The position numbers and the translations under genes were made by a program. Source: Enterobacter sichuanensis (GTDB lineage Bacteria > Pseudomonadota > Gammaproteobacteria > Enterobacterales > Enterobacteriaceae). From it: DNA of 64,000 bases. Numbering within the stretch: position 1 is the first letter of the stretch; each line of letters begins with the position of its first letter. The notes below the pieces were generated by a model. It made no database searches. It was not told where the DNA came from and worked only from the letters and a program-made list of their open reading frames with translations. The stretch lies in the NCBI RefSeq assembly GCF_002939185.1, contig NZ_POVL01000011.1, positions 1 through 64,000 on the forward strand. The letters run 5' to 3'. This document shows positions 1-8,353 of the stretch, piece by piece.

Positions 1-399
1 CTAGAGCATGTTCCTGTTAGCGAAAAGTCATCTCAACGATGGTTTATGCTTAAACCGGACTTTCTTATCATCGGTGGGCAGACGTTGGTCCTCGATGCTA
101 AATGGAAACTATTAGATAGCAGAGCCGGTGACAGCCTAAGGAAGTATGAAATCAGCCAGGCTGACCTCTATCAGATGTTTGCCTATGGGCAGAAGTATCT
201 CCATGGGCAAGGAAATATGATGTTGATTTATCCGCGGCATCAGTACTTTGCTGAACCGCTACCGGTGTTCCGTTTCGATGAAGATTTATCTCTGTGGTGC
301 GTGCCCTTTGACCTTGAATCGGGGGGATTAGTAAAAGGTGAATGGCGGGATTCGTTCCGCTGCTTTCCGGGTGATGATCCTGCAACGGCTTATGAATAA
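1..399 (+). CDS. McrC-type restriction subunit, C-terminal part (partial at window edge)
   Basis: The reading frame is open from base 1 and its start lies outside the window; 132 codons are visible. The residues LKPDFLI, then LDAKWKLLD, then the stretch SQADLYQMFAYGQKY followed by LIYP, are the pattern of the C-terminal nuclease region of McrC, the partner of the McrB GTPase in modification-dependent restriction. The D of LKPD and the D-x-K of LDAKW fit a PD-(D/E)xK nuclease core, so the catalytic part appears intact. McrB would be expected to the left, outside the window. The gene is richer in A and T than the core genes and is followed 44 bp later by an unnamed ORF in the same direction. 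The family call is firm; whether the whole system is functional cannot be seen. Confidence 0.8.
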   Translation, partial: LEHVPVSEKSSQRWFMLKPDFLIIGGQTLVLDAKWKLLDSRAGDSLRKYEISQADLYQMFAYGQKYLHGQGNMMLIYPRHQYFAEPLPVFRFDEDLSLWCVPFDLESGGLVKGEWRDSFRCFPGDDPATAYE

Positions 400-443
400 G
401 CCATTCACTTCTAGAAAGTTAGAATGGCGAGGGAGAAGTAATC

Positions 444-1061
444 ATGCTCTATAAAGATTTCTATCATTTACTGTTGGAGTCATTTTCCCAACCAGTTGAG
501 CTATTCACTGGCTCAAGAAATGTACCTTTTACTCTCTATGCTGAAGAAACAAAGCTGTTTGTCCGAAATGGAAAAGATAATATCAGCCGTATCGATCCTA
601 AAGAAGTTGCAGCGTTTGTTGAGCGGTTTGAAGAAAGTGAAAGTTTGTTAGCAAAAGACTATCAGGATGTGACTTTCAAAGCCTCCTATTTGTTGGCAGC
701 AATGAAATATATTACTGAGCAGAATGCATCTGTTGTGCGATTCCACAGTGAAGAAATTCACAACAGCGAAATACAATATAAATACTGGCTAAAAGCAAAT
801 CCTGAAGGCTATGTTTTAAATTTGCTTAAAAGAAGTGAGGTAAGCAGTGAACTGGACCTTACAAATTCAACTTGTCTGCATTCCGCTGGCTGTTCTTCGG
901 TAAATAATGAACGCAGTTATTCTCATTCAGAGCCATTCACTGGTAATGATTACTTTAAAATTTGCTCAGTAAGCCTTTGTCTTCTTGAGAAAGAAGCCAT
1001 CAAAATAACAAAGCTTAGCACTGTGAAAAAGCATTCTTGTTTAAAGAGTAAAATGCCTTAA
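444..1061 (+). CDS. Unnamed 205-aa restriction-associated protein
   Basis: I do not recognise a named family. Two parts stand out. Residues 20-95 run through a short beta-rich stretch into KDYQDVTFKASYLLAAMKY, a pattern I associate with N-terminal domains of restriction-associated proteins. Residues 113-155 contain YWLKANPEGYVLN followed by CLHSAGCSS, like the W-x3-NP-x-GYVLN then LH-x2-C arrangement seen in small proteins next to restriction genes. The C terminus has further Cys and His residues (CSVSLC, HSC) that could bind metal. It is AT-rich, unlike the core genes, and is probably co-transcribed with the McrC-like gene. A weak GAGGGAG-like ribosome site lies about 10 bases before the ATG. 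The link to restriction is an inference from position and these patterns. Confidence 0.55.
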   Translation: MLYKDFYHLLLESFSQPVELFTGSRNVPFTLYAEETKLFVRNGKDNISRIDPKEVAAFVERFEESESLLAKDYQDVTFKASYLLAAMKYITEQNASVVRFHSEEIHNSEIQYKYWLKANPEGYVLNLLKRSEVSSELDLTNSTCLHSAGCSSVNNERSYSHSEPFTGNDYFKICSVSLCLLEKEAIKITKLSTVKKHSCLKSKMP

Positions 1062-1195
1062 TTCCACTTTAACGCTTTATATTGAATCGGCACGGGTTTA
1101 ACAGACTGCTCAGAGCCATTTATGGACTAACCCCCCGGTAGACGATCCTGCCCTATAGCTGGACTTACCCATTCCCAGATCCAAATCCGACGCAA
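1062..1195. other. Non-coding junction between accessory DNA and tRNA gene
   Basis: About 134 bases between the unnamed ORF and the tRNA terminator. No convincing ORF, RNA or terminator is visible. The composition changes here from the AT-rich accessory genes to core-like DNA. It could be scar DNA from an integration event beside the tRNA 3' end, but I see no integrase and no duplicated tRNA end within the window. Confidence 0.4.
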
Positions 1196-1200
1196 AGAAA

Positions 1201-1232
1201 AAGGACTTAGATGATTTCTCATCTAAGTCCTT
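1201..1232 (-). terminator. Terminator of the tRNA-Ile gene
   Basis: A perfect 14-bp stem (1201-1214 with 1219-1232) closes a TTTC loop. On the minus strand it is followed by a T-rich run (TTTTTCTTTG), as expected for an intrinsic terminator directly behind the tRNA. Confidence 0.85.
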
Positions 1233-1240
1233 GATATGTC

Positions 1241-1316
1241 TGGTGGCCCCTGCTGGACTTGAACCAGCGACCAAGCGATTATGAGTCGCCTGCTCTAACC
1301 ACTGAGCTAAGGGGCC
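1241..1316 (-). tRNA. ileX: tRNA-Ile with CAU anticodon (lysidine type)
   Basis: The 76-nt minus-strand sequence folds as a cloverleaf. Acceptor strand GGCCCCT pairs with AGGGGCC, followed by an encoded ACCA end. The D arm contains AGCTCAGTGG and the T arm GGTTCAAGTCC. The anticodon loop reads CTCATAA, giving CAU. With these identity bases it is the minor isoleucine tRNA whose CAU is converted to lysidine-AU by TilS to read AUA codons, not a methionine tRNA. E. coli ileX occupies the same place beside mug. A -10 element TATAAT (1332-1327, minus strand) lies just upstream. tRNA 3' ends are common integration sites, and accessory DNA begins directly beyond this one. Confidence 0.95.
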
Positions 1317-1326
1317 GTGGCGGTGA

Positions 1327-1332
1327 ATTATA
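1327..1332 (-). promoter_or_regulatory. -10 element of the tRNA-Ile promoter
   Basis: A perfect TATAAT on the minus strand ends 11 bases before the tRNA 5' end, the right distance for a stable-RNA start. The matching -35 (TGGATT near 1350-1355, spacer 17) is weak. Confidence 0.6.
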
Positions 1333-1441
1333 AAGTAACTCCCCTCAGCAATCCAGCCATTCACACCTGCCTGCTGTTTTTATAAACAACGCATAATCAA
1401 TCCTTTATACTTCCCTGACGATGTATTGAGCGGGAGTAACG

Positions 1442-1948
1442 ATGATCAACGATATTCTGGCCCCAGGACTGCGGGTGGTGTTCTGCGGCATTAACCCGGG
1501 CAAGTCCTCGGCGCACACCGGTTTTCACTTTGCCCATCCGGGAAATCGCTTCTGGAAGGTGATCTATCAGGCCGGGTTTACCGACAGGTTACTCAGGCCT
1601 GAAGAGGAACAGCACCTGCTGGATACGCGCTGCGGCATTACAATGCTGGTTGAGCGCCCGACGGTACAGGCGAGCGAAGTCAACCTGCATGAGTTGCGCA
1701 GTGGCGGCCGGGAGCTGATCAAGAAGATTGAAGATTATCAGCCCGCCGCGCTGGCGATCCTCGGTAAACAGGCCTACGAGCAGGCATTCAGCCAGCGTGG
1801 GGCGCAGTGGGGCAAGCAGGCTATCACCATCGGTGTGACGCAGGTGTGGGTGCTGCCGAATCCGAGCGGGCTGAACAGGGCGACGCTGGACAAGCTGGTA
1901 GAGGCCTATCGGGAACTGGATGAGGCGCTGATGGTGCGGGGGCTTTAA
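1442..1948 (+). CDS. mug: G/U mismatch-specific DNA glycosylase
   Basis: 168 aa, the usual Mug length. The enzyme removes uracil mispaired with guanine, 3,N4-ethenocytosine and related lesions. The active-site motif GINPG is at residues 16-20 with the catalytic Asn at 18, and the second conserved motif NPSGLNR lies near residue 139, where it probes the widowed base. A GGGAGTAACG sequence gives the ribosome site. It converges on rpoD with a bidirectional terminator between them. A truncated copy of the C-rich repeat lies just after the stop. The call is secure. Confidence 0.96.
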   Translation: MINDILAPGLRVVFCGINPGKSSAHTGFHFAHPGNRFWKVIYQAGFTDRLLRPEEEQHLLDTRCGITMLVERPTVQASEVNLHELRSGGRELIKKIEDYQPAALAILGKQAYEQAFSQRGAQWGKQAITIGVTQVWVLPNPSGLNRATLDKLVEAYRELDEALMVRGL

Positions 1949-1956
1949 TTCTCTGC

Positions 1957-1984
1957 GGCCTGATGCCCTCACCCTGGGAGAGGA
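1957..1984 (+). repeat. C-rich hairpin repeat, truncated copy 1
   Basis: The stretch GCCTGATGCCCTCACCC is followed directly by TGGGAGAGGA. Compared with the copies at 27454, 38862 and 62204 it lacks the CCCTCTCCC left arm, so it cannot form the hairpin. It lies in sense direction behind mug. Confidence 0.65.
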
Positions 1985-1996
1985 AATAAACAAAAA

Positions 1997-2020
1997 AAAA
2001 GCTCCCGATTGGGAGCTTTT
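1997..2020. terminator. Bidirectional terminator between mug and rpoD
   Basis: Stem AAAAGCTCCC (1997-2006) pairs with GGGAGCTTTT (2011-2020) around a GATT loop. T-runs on both strands let it serve mug (+) and rpoD (-). Confidence 0.9.
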
Positions 2021-2035
2021 TGCTGTTTACCTGGG

Positions 2036-3883
2036 TTAGTCGTCCAGGAAGCTACGCAGCACTTCAGAGCGGCTTGGGTGACGCAGCTTACGCAGCGCCT
2101 TCGCTTCGATCTGACGGATACGTTCGCGGGTTACGTCGAACTGTTTACCCACTTCTTCCAGCGTGTGGTCGGTGTTCATATCGATACCGAAACGCATACG
2201 CAGCACTTTGGCTTCACGGGCGGTCAGGCCGGCCAGCACGTCGTGCGTGGCGGCACGCAGGCTCTCGGTGGTGGCAGAGTCCAGCGGCAGCTCGAGGGTG
2301 GTATCCTCGATGAAATCTCCCAGATGCGAATCTTCATCATCACCGATAGGTGTTTCCATGGAGATTGGCTCTTTGGCGATCTTCAGCACTTTACGGATCT
2401 TGTCCTCCGGCATCAGCATGCGCTCGGCCAGCTCTTCCGGCGTCGGCTCACGACCCATCTCCTGCAGCATCTGGCGGGAAATACGGTTGAGCTTGTTGAT
2501 GGTCTCAATCATATGCACCGGAATACGAATGGTGCGCGCCTGATCCGCGATAGAGCGGGTGATAGCCTGACGGATCCACCAGGTTGCGTAGGTGGAGAAC
2601 TTGTAACCACGACGGTATTCGAACTTATCTACCGCCTTCATCAGACCGATGTTGCCTTCCTGAATCAGATCCAGGAACTGCAGACCACGGTTGGTGTATT
2701 TCTTGGCGATAGAGATAACCAGACGTAAGTTTGCTTCAACCATCTCTTTCTTCGCACGGCGGGCTTTCGCTTCACCAATGGACATACGACGGTTGATGTC
2801 TTTAACCTGCTCGATGGTCAGGCCAGTCTCTTCTTCAATCTGCTGCAGTTTCTGCAGGCCGCGATACACGTCTTCTTTCACGTCGTGCAGTTTTTCAGAC
2901 CACGGCTTGTTCATCGCGATAGCTGCGTTGAACCAGGTTTCGCTGGTTTCGTTGCCGGTGAAGAGGGTGATGAAGTTCTTCTTCGGCATTTTGCACTGCT
3001 CAACGCACAGTTTCATGATGATGCGTTCCTGGGTACGTACGCGATCCATCATCACGCGCATGCTGTTCACCAGGTAGTCGAACTGTTTTGGCACCAGGCG
3101 GAACTGTTTGAACACTTCAGACAGTTTCAGGATCTCTTCCTGAGCGGCGGCATGGCTGCGGCCTTTCGCTTTGATGGTGTCACGCGTCACTTCGTACTGA
3201 GTACGCAGCTCGGCAAATTTCTCACGTGCCAGTTCCGGGTCGATGCTGTTGTCATCATCCGCGGTGTCGTCGTCGCTCTCTTCCTCATCTTCGTCTTCGT
3301 CATCATCCATCTCTTCCTGAGACAGTTCAGAACCGACGTGAGTGGCGGTTGGCGCCATATCTTCTTCAGCGTTCGGGTCGACAAAACCGGTGATCAGGTC
3401 AGACAGGCGCGCTTCTTCCGCTTCAACGCGATCGTACTGCTCCAGCAGATAGGTGATCGCTTCCGGGTACTCAGCTACAGAGCACTGAACCTGGTTGATC
3501 CCGTCTTCGATGCGTTTTGCGATGTCAATTTCGCCTTCGCGGGTCAACAGTTCAACGGTGCCCATTTCGCGCATATACATGCGGACCGGGTCAGTAGTAC
3601 GCCCGATTTCAGATTCCACGCTGGACAGTACCTGTGCAGCAGCTTCTTCCGCATCTTCGTCAGTGTTGTTGGAGGTTTCAGCCAGCAACAGATCATCGGC
3701 ATCCGGTGCTTCTTCCATCACCTGAATGCCCATGTCATTGATCATTTGGATGATATCTTCGATTTGATCTGAATCGACGATATCTTCCGGCAGATGGTCA
3801 TTGACCTCGGCATAGGTCAGATAGCCTTGCTCCTTACCACGTTGGACAAGAAGTTTCAGCTGTGACTGCGGGTTTTGCTCCAT
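2036..3883 (-). CDS. rpoD: RNA polymerase primary sigma factor sigma-70
   Basis: 615 aa (E. coli 613). It directs RNA polymerase to housekeeping promoters. Region 1.1 starts with [20 protein letters not shown]. Region 1.2 contains [11 protein letters not shown]. An acidic non-conserved insert (about residues 188-213, a run of D and E) follows. Region 2 has the helix from [11 protein letters not shown] to the -10-reading [10 protein letters not shown]. Region 4 ends with the -35-reading helix [20 protein letters not shown]. The start at 3883 is chosen because the protein then aligns with known sigma-70 N termini; the frame extends 18 codons further upstream without support. It is the last gene of the macromolecular synthesis operon, 165 bp after dnaG, a gap that may hold an extra rpoD promoter. 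Confidence 0.98.
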   Translation of the reverse strand: MEQNPQSQLKLLVQRGKEQGYLTYAEVNDHLPEDIVDSDQIEDIIQMINDMGIQVMEEAPDADDLLLAETSNNTDEDAEEAAAQVLSSVESEIGRTTDPVRMYMREMGTVELLTREGEIDIAKRIEDGINQVQCSVAEYPEAITYLLEQYDRVEAEEARLSDLITGFVDPNAEEDMAPTATHVGSELSQEEMDDDEDEDEEESDDDTADDDNSIDPELAREKFAELRTQYEVTRDTIKAKGRSHAAAQEEILKLSEVFKQFRLVPKQFDYLVNSMRVMMDRVRTQERIIMKLCVEQCKMPKKNFITLFTGNETSETWFNAAIAMNKPWSEKLHDVKEDVYRGLQKLQQIEEETGLTIEQVKDINRRMSIGEAKARRAKKEMVEANLRLVISIAKKYTNRGLQFLDLIQEGNIGLMKAVDKFEYRRGYKFSTYATWWIRQAITRSIADQARTIRIPVHMIETINKLNRISRQMLQEMGREPTPEELAERMLMPEDKIRKVLKIAKEPISMETPIGDDEDSHLGDFIEDTTLELPLDSATTESLRAATHDVLAGLTAREAKVLRMRFGIDMNTDHTLEEVGKQFDVTRERIRQIEAKALRKLRHPSRSEVLRSFLDD

Positions 3884-4048
3884 AAGACGGTATCCACACT
3901 TAATTCGTTTGATTGGTGTCGGCGATGGGGCTGCCAACCTTTAAAGCGAGGGCGTACTTATATTTTTGCCGCTGCCTCTCAGTGCGGCTGCCGGGGGCTT
4001 CCCGATCGATATTCGGCACTTAAGCCGTTAAATACTTTTGTCTTTGAC

Positions 4049-5794
4049 TTATTTCTTCGCCAGTTCCTGGTTAATCATCCAGAGCTCCCGGCGTTCTTCG
4101 CTGCTCAAACCGTGTGTGCGCTCGCGAGCAATCAACTCTTCCTGGCGCAGCTCAAGCATCGAATCAAACATATGGTTGAGTGAGTCGGTGAACGTTTTTT
4201 CTGCAATGTCCTTATCAGCTATATCGTCCCACATCGACAATTTTTCAAGGGTAGCGGCCTCTTTTGTACCGCGATAATGCTCTAAAAGTTGTCCGGTGGT
4301 CAGACCTGGCTGAGACAAACAAGTGTTGACCAGTTCTGAAAATAAGCCAAGTCCGGGCAATTTTTCGTGGTCCAAACCCGCCAGCGACGGCACTTGCGGC
4401 GCAAGCTCGGGGTTTTGAACCAGCAACCCTATCAGTATACGCATGGTTGTGCGTTTTAGCTGAGGCGCGGCGCGAACCGTGCCGTTTTCAGCCTGTTTAG
4501 GCATTAAACGTTCAAGCTGGCTGTCATCCAGAATGCCGAGCTTGTTGCCTAACTCCTGACGCAGATAGATACGCAGCGTTTCGCCGGGCACCTGGCTGAT
4601 TAACGGCAGCGCCAGCGTACTGAGCTGCGCGCGCCCGTCAGGGGTACTCAAATCGACCTGCGGCATCAGGCTGTTAAATAGAAACGTGGAGAGCGGCTGA
4701 GCCTGCTCCATCCGCGCTTCAAACGCCGCTTTGCCCTCTTTACGCACCAGCGTATCCGGGTCTTCACCGTCAGGCAGAAACATAAAGCGCAACTGTCGGC
4801 CGTCGGTCATGTAGGGTAGCGCGGTTTCCAGTGCGCGCCAGGCGGCGTCACGTCCTGCGCGGTCACCGTCGTAACAACAAATTACGTTGTTGGTCACGCG
4901 GAACAGCAGCTGGATATGATCCGCCGTCGTGGACGTTCCTAACGACGCTACCGCGTAGTTAATGTCGTACTGCGCCAGCGCAACAACGTCCATATACCCT
5001 TCGACGACCAGAAGACGCGGAGGTTCCGCATTGTTTTGTTGCGCCTCATAAAGGCCATACAGTTGGCGGCCCTTATGGAAAATATCGGTTTCCGGGGAGT
5101 TGAGGTACTTCGGCAGGGCATCACCCAGCACGCGACCACCAAAACCAATCACCCGGCCACGCTTGTCGCGGATCGGGAACATCACCCGTTCACGGAAGCG
5201 GTCGTAGCTACGTCCCTGGTCGTTGGTGACCAGCATGCCTGCATCGATAAGAGACTTACGATCTTCGCTATTGCCGCCAAAACGCTTTAACACGTTGTCC
5301 CAGCCGGGCGGGGCGTAACCAATAGCGAAACGCGCAATGACCTCATCGCTCAGTCCGCGCTTGTTCAGATACTGACGCGCAGGCTCAGCCGCAGAGTGCT
5401 TAAGAGACTGTTGGTAAAACGAATTCAGGCCATCCATCAGTTGATACAGCGTTTGCCGTTGATGGCGCTCGATCTGACTTGGGCCACTGCCTGCTTCATA
5501 CGGCACTTCAAGGTTATGCATCGCCGCCAGCTCTTCGACGGTTTCAACGAACTCGAGCTTGTCGTAGTTCATTAAAAAATCAACGGCATTACCGTGAGCA
5601 CCACAGCCGAAGCAATGGTAAAACTGCTTTTCACCGTTTACGGTGAAGGAGGGGGTTTTTTCGTTATGGAACGGACAGCACGCATGGTAATTCTTGCCCT
5701 GCTTTTTCAGCTTTACCCGCGCGTCGATGAGATCGACGATGTCGGTTCTGGCGAGCAGGTCATTGATGAAAACGCGTGGGATTCTTCCGGCCAT
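4049..5794 (-). CDS. dnaG: DNA primase
   Basis: 581 aa, exactly the E. coli length. It makes RNA primers for lagging-strand synthesis with the DnaB helicase. The N-terminal zinc-binding motif uses C40, H43, C61 and C64 (CPFHNEKTPS and CFGCG). The Toprim catalytic core contains the VVEGYMDV stretch with its Glu, and later the DGDRAG motif. The C-terminal helical region (about 435-581) binds DnaB. ATG at 5794 begins MAGRIPRVFIND as in relatives; a TTG three codons upstream is unlikely. Middle gene of rpsU-dnaG-rpoD. Confidence 0.98.
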   Translation of the reverse strand: MAGRIPRVFINDLLARTDIVDLIDARVKLKKQGKNYHACCPFHNEKTPSFTVNGEKQFYHCFGCGAHGNAVDFLMNYDKLEFVETVEELAAMHNLEVPYEAGSGPSQIERHQRQTLYQLMDGLNSFYQQSLKHSAAEPARQYLNKRGLSDEVIARFAIGYAPPGWDNVLKRFGGNSEDRKSLIDAGMLVTNDQGRSYDRFRERVMFPIRDKRGRVIGFGGRVLGDALPKYLNSPETDIFHKGRQLYGLYEAQQNNAEPPRLLVVEGYMDVVALAQYDINYAVASLGTSTTADHIQLLFRVTNNVICCYDGDRAGRDAAWRALETALPYMTDGRQLRFMFLPDGEDPDTLVRKEGKAAFEARMEQAQPLSTFLFNSLMPQVDLSTPDGRAQLSTLALPLISQVPGETLRIYLRQELGNKLGILDDSQLERLMPKQAENGTVRAAPQLKRTTMRILIGLLVQNPELAPQVPSLAGLDHEKLPGLGLFSELVNTCLSQPGLTTGQLLEHYRGTKEAATLEKLSMWDDIADKDIAEKTFTDSLNHMFDSMLELRQEELIARERTHGLSSEERRELWMINQELAKK

Positions 5795-5884
5795 ATGCCC
5801 CAAAATTTAAGCGACTTATAAACGAAAACAAGCCGCGCATTCCTTCCGGAAGCACGGCCTTACGACTATTACTCTGTCTGTCAA

Positions 5885-5904
5885 TTGAGGGCGTTGGCCC
5901 TCAA
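5885..5904 (-). terminator. Hairpin between rpsU and dnaG (attenuating terminator candidate)
   Basis: An 8-bp GC-rich stem TTGAGGGC/GCCCTCAA with a 4-base loop lies 4 bases after the rpsU stop. No long T-run follows, which suits partial read-through. In E. coli a leaky terminator at this position keeps primase far below S21; that the hairpin acts the same way here is inferred. Confidence 0.6.
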
Positions 5905-5908
5905 TCAA

Positions 5909-6163
<255 letters not shown>

Positions 6164-6301
6164 TCAGCGCCAGCTTATTTCAAAATGGTGCGGAATTTTA
6201 CTGCAAATGCTGCTGCTTTGTAAAGCACCGAAGCGATTTTGAAAGGGACTTTTATAAGGGGGAAGAGTATACACGAGCGGATGTCCTGGGGCGAACAAAG
6301 T

Positions 6302-6330
6302 TTTACATCAACCCGCATTCGCCCTACACT
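6302..6330 (+). promoter_or_regulatory. Sigma-70 promoter of tsaD
   Basis: -35 TTTACA (6302-6307), a 17-base spacer and -10 TACACT (6325-6330). Predicted transcription start is near 6337, about 24 bases before the tsaD ATG at 6361. Confidence 0.7.
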
Positions 6331-6360
6331 GCGCGGTATTGAAGCGAGGTAAAACAAGTC

Positions 6361-7374
6361 ATGCGTGTACTGGGTATTGAAACATCCTGCGATGAAACCG
6401 GCATCGCCATTTACGACGACGAAAAAGGGCTTCTGGCCAACCAACTGTATAGTCAGGTGAAATTGCACGCTGACTACGGCGGCGTCGTACCTGAACTGGC
6501 CTCTCGTGACCACGTGCGTAAAACGGTTCCCCTGATTCAGGCGGCGCTGAAAGAGGCCGGGTTGCGTTCAAACGATATTGATGCCGTGGCCTATACCGCA
6601 GGCCCGGGGCTGGTTGGCGCGCTGCTGGTTGGCGCCACGGTGGGACGTTCGCTGGCGTTCGCGTGGGATGTGCCGGCCATTCCGGTGCACCATATGGAAG
6701 GGCATCTTCTGGCACCGATGCTGGAAGAGAATCCGCCTGAGTTTCCGTTTGTGGCGCTGCTGGTCTCAGGTGGGCATACCCAGCTGATCAGCGTGACGGG
6801 CATTGGCAAGTATGAACTGCTGGGTGAGTCGATCGACGACGCCGCCGGTGAAGCGTTCGACAAAACCGCCAAGCTGTTGGGTCTCGATTACCCGGGCGGC
6901 CCGATGCTCTCCAGAATGGCGTCGCAGGGAACGGAAGGGCGCTTTGTCTTCCCGCGCCCGATGACCGACCGGCCAGGGCTGGATTTCAGCTTCTCCGGGC
7001 TGAAAACCTTCGCGGCCAACACTATCCGCAATAATGATGACAGCGAGCAGACCCGGGCCGATATTGCCCGCGCGTTCGAAGATGCGGTGGTCGATACGCT
7101 GATGATCAAGTGCAAGCGCGCGCTGGATCAGACCGGCTTTAAGCGTCTGGTGATGGCCGGTGGCGTCAGCGCCAACCGTACGCTGCGCGCGAAGCTGGCC
7201 GAGATGATGCAAAAACGCCGCGGGGAAGTGTTCTATGCGCGTCCGGAATTCTGTACCGATAACGGGGCGATGATCGCCTACGCCGGGATGGTGCGTCTGA
7301 ACGCGGGAGCGACCGCCGATCTCAGCGTCTCCGTACGTCCGCGCTGGCCGCTGGCGGAACTGCCCGAGGCCTGA
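6361..7374 (+). CDS. tsaD: tRNA N6-adenosine threonylcarbamoyltransferase subunit
   Basis: 337 aa, the standard length. With TsaB and TsaE it transfers the threonylcarbamoyl group to A37 of ANN-decoding tRNAs, including the tRNA-Ile encoded nearby. ASKHA fold: [13 protein letters not shown] at the N terminus, the HMEGH metal motif with H111 and H115, and GGVSANRTL near residue 260. The start is supported by GCGAGGT upstream and alignment with relatives. Transcribed singly and divergent from rpsU, as in E. coli. Confidence 0.98.
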   Translation: MRVLGIETSCDETGIAIYDDEKGLLANQLYSQVKLHADYGGVVPELASRDHVRKTVPLIQAALKEAGLRSNDIDAVAYTAGPGLVGALLVGATVGRSLAFAWDVPAIPVHHMEGHLLAPMLEENPPEFPFVALLVSGGHTQLISVTGIGKYELLGESIDDAAGEAFDKTAKLLGLDYPGGPMLSRMASQGTEGRFVFPRPMTDRPGLDFSFSGLKTFAANTIRNNDDSEQTRADIARAFEDAVVDTLMIKCKRALDQTGFKRLVMAGGVSANRTLRAKLAEMMQKRRGEVFYARPEFCTDNGAMIAYAGMVRLNAGATADLSVSVRPRWPLAELPEA

Positions 7375-7382
7375 AGGCGCTA

Positions 7383-7420
7383 AACCCGGATGTCAGATGG
7401 CGATATCAAACATCCGGGTT
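7383..7420. terminator. Inverted repeat between tsaD and the LuxR-type gene
   Basis: AACCCGGATGT (7383-7393) is repeated inverted as ACATCCGGGTT (7410-7420). The 16-base loop contains the end of the minus-strand LuxR-type gene. It probably ends transcripts or protects 3' ends from both sides, but no T-run is present, so the role is uncertain. Confidence 0.45.
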
Positions 7421-8076
7421 GTGGCGAGCAGACAATAAAGATGGCAGTCGCTGGCGACATGTAATTTCTCCATCGCCCGAAGTTTATGTGCGCTGACGGT
7501 TTTGATGCTCAGATGCATCTGCCTCGCGATTGCCACCAGCGGTAACCCTCTGCACAGCAGGCGCAGCACATCCATCTCACGCGGCGACAGCTCGTCTGCG
7601 CTCTGCTTTCCTGACTGGAAAAAGGCGTTCATTGTTGAGCGCTCAATATACATCTCCCCGCCAGCCACGGTAACCAGGGCCTGAATGAGCCGCTTTTCAC
7701 TGACATTGCGGGTAATGTAGCCGTGGGCGCCCGCTTTCAGCGCCGCGCGGATCAGCTGTGGGTTGCTGTAGGGGGAAACCATAATAACCTTCAGCAGCGG
7801 ATATTGACGGGTGATCCACTTCAGCAGCGCCAGACCGTCCATTCCGCTAGCAGGATGTGGCCCCTGCGATGTGCGCAGGTGGTAGCCCAGCAGCAAAATG
7901 TCAGGCGTTTCTTGCGCGAGCATCTCCACCAGGGCTGATGTTGCATCCGCTTCCCCCGCCAACGTAAAGGAAAGCGAGTGAAGACTCAGATTAGTTGCCA
8001 GCTGATCCACAATAATGGCGTACAGTCCACGCCGAAAAATAGGGTTTTCATCAGCAATGGCAAATTTGACGGTCAC
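7393..8076 (-). CDS. LuxR-type regulator with degenerate receiver domain
   Basis: 227 aa. Residues 1-135 resemble a response-regulator receiver of the RcsB/FimZ kind, and residues 163-225 form a LuxR-type helix-turn-helix (LSPREMDVLRLLCRGLPLVAIARQMHLSIKTVSAHK). The acidic pair D9-E10 is kept, but the expected phosphoacceptor Asp is Gly64 (DILLLGYHL, codon GGC), and the conserved Lys is Arg123 (GYITR). Normal phosphorylation is therefore unlikely, and it may act constitutively or bind a ligand. GTG start with AGGA seven bases upstream. It is divergent from the secreted S8 peptidase gene with 277 bp between, so that gene is its likely target. The exact target is inferred. Confidence 0.8.
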   Translation of the reverse strand: MTVKFAIADENPIFRRGLYAIIVDQLATNLSLHSLSFTLAGEADATSALVEMLAQETPDILLLGYHLRTSQGPHPASGMDGLALLKWITRQYPLLKVIMVSPYSNPQLIRAALKAGAHGYITRNVSEKRLIQALVTVAGGEMYIERSTMNAFFQSGKQSADELSPREMDVLRLLCRGLPLVAIARQMHLSIKTVSAHKLRAMEKLHVASDCHLYCLLATTRMFDIAI

Positions 8077-8353
8077 GGAGGTTCCTCTTGCGTTATACGC
8101 GTATATGTCCTGGTTGAAATTATTTTACCTGAGAGATGGTTTTATCTGTAAAACATGCAGGAAGATATTTTTATTGTCGTTATTTGTTTTTAAGTAATTT
8201 TGTTTGCATGACTGGTTGACTTATTTTATCTCTTTTTTGTGACGCTTTATAAAGAAAATTCTCAGCGTTAAATAGAGGGTTCTCATTGTTCCGTGATGCG
8301 CATTAATACAGTTTGAATAAAGCAATTAAGCGTATACATGTCATAAAGGAACA
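8077..8353. promoter_or_regulatory. AT-rich divergent control region, regulator/peptidase
   Basis: 277 bp shared by two divergent genes, much richer in A and T than its surroundings. A perfect 12-bp palindrome TATACGCGTATA (8094-8105) lies 18 bases before the regulator start. A related word GCGTATACATGTCA (8330-8343) lies 10 bases before the peptidase start; both places carry GCGTATA followed by TGTC. These may be operators of the adjacent regulator. No promoter pair with good spacing could be fixed by eye. Confidence 0.45.

Noticed and set aside
1062-1195. Transposon end or attachment site at the accessory DNA border
   Set aside because: No terminal inverted repeat, transposase fragment or duplicated tRNA end could be shown inside the window.
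2885-3772. A 295-codon open frame on the plus strand
   Set aside because: Antisense to rpoD; the acidic insert of sigma-70 read backwards gives a hydrophobic false pattern.
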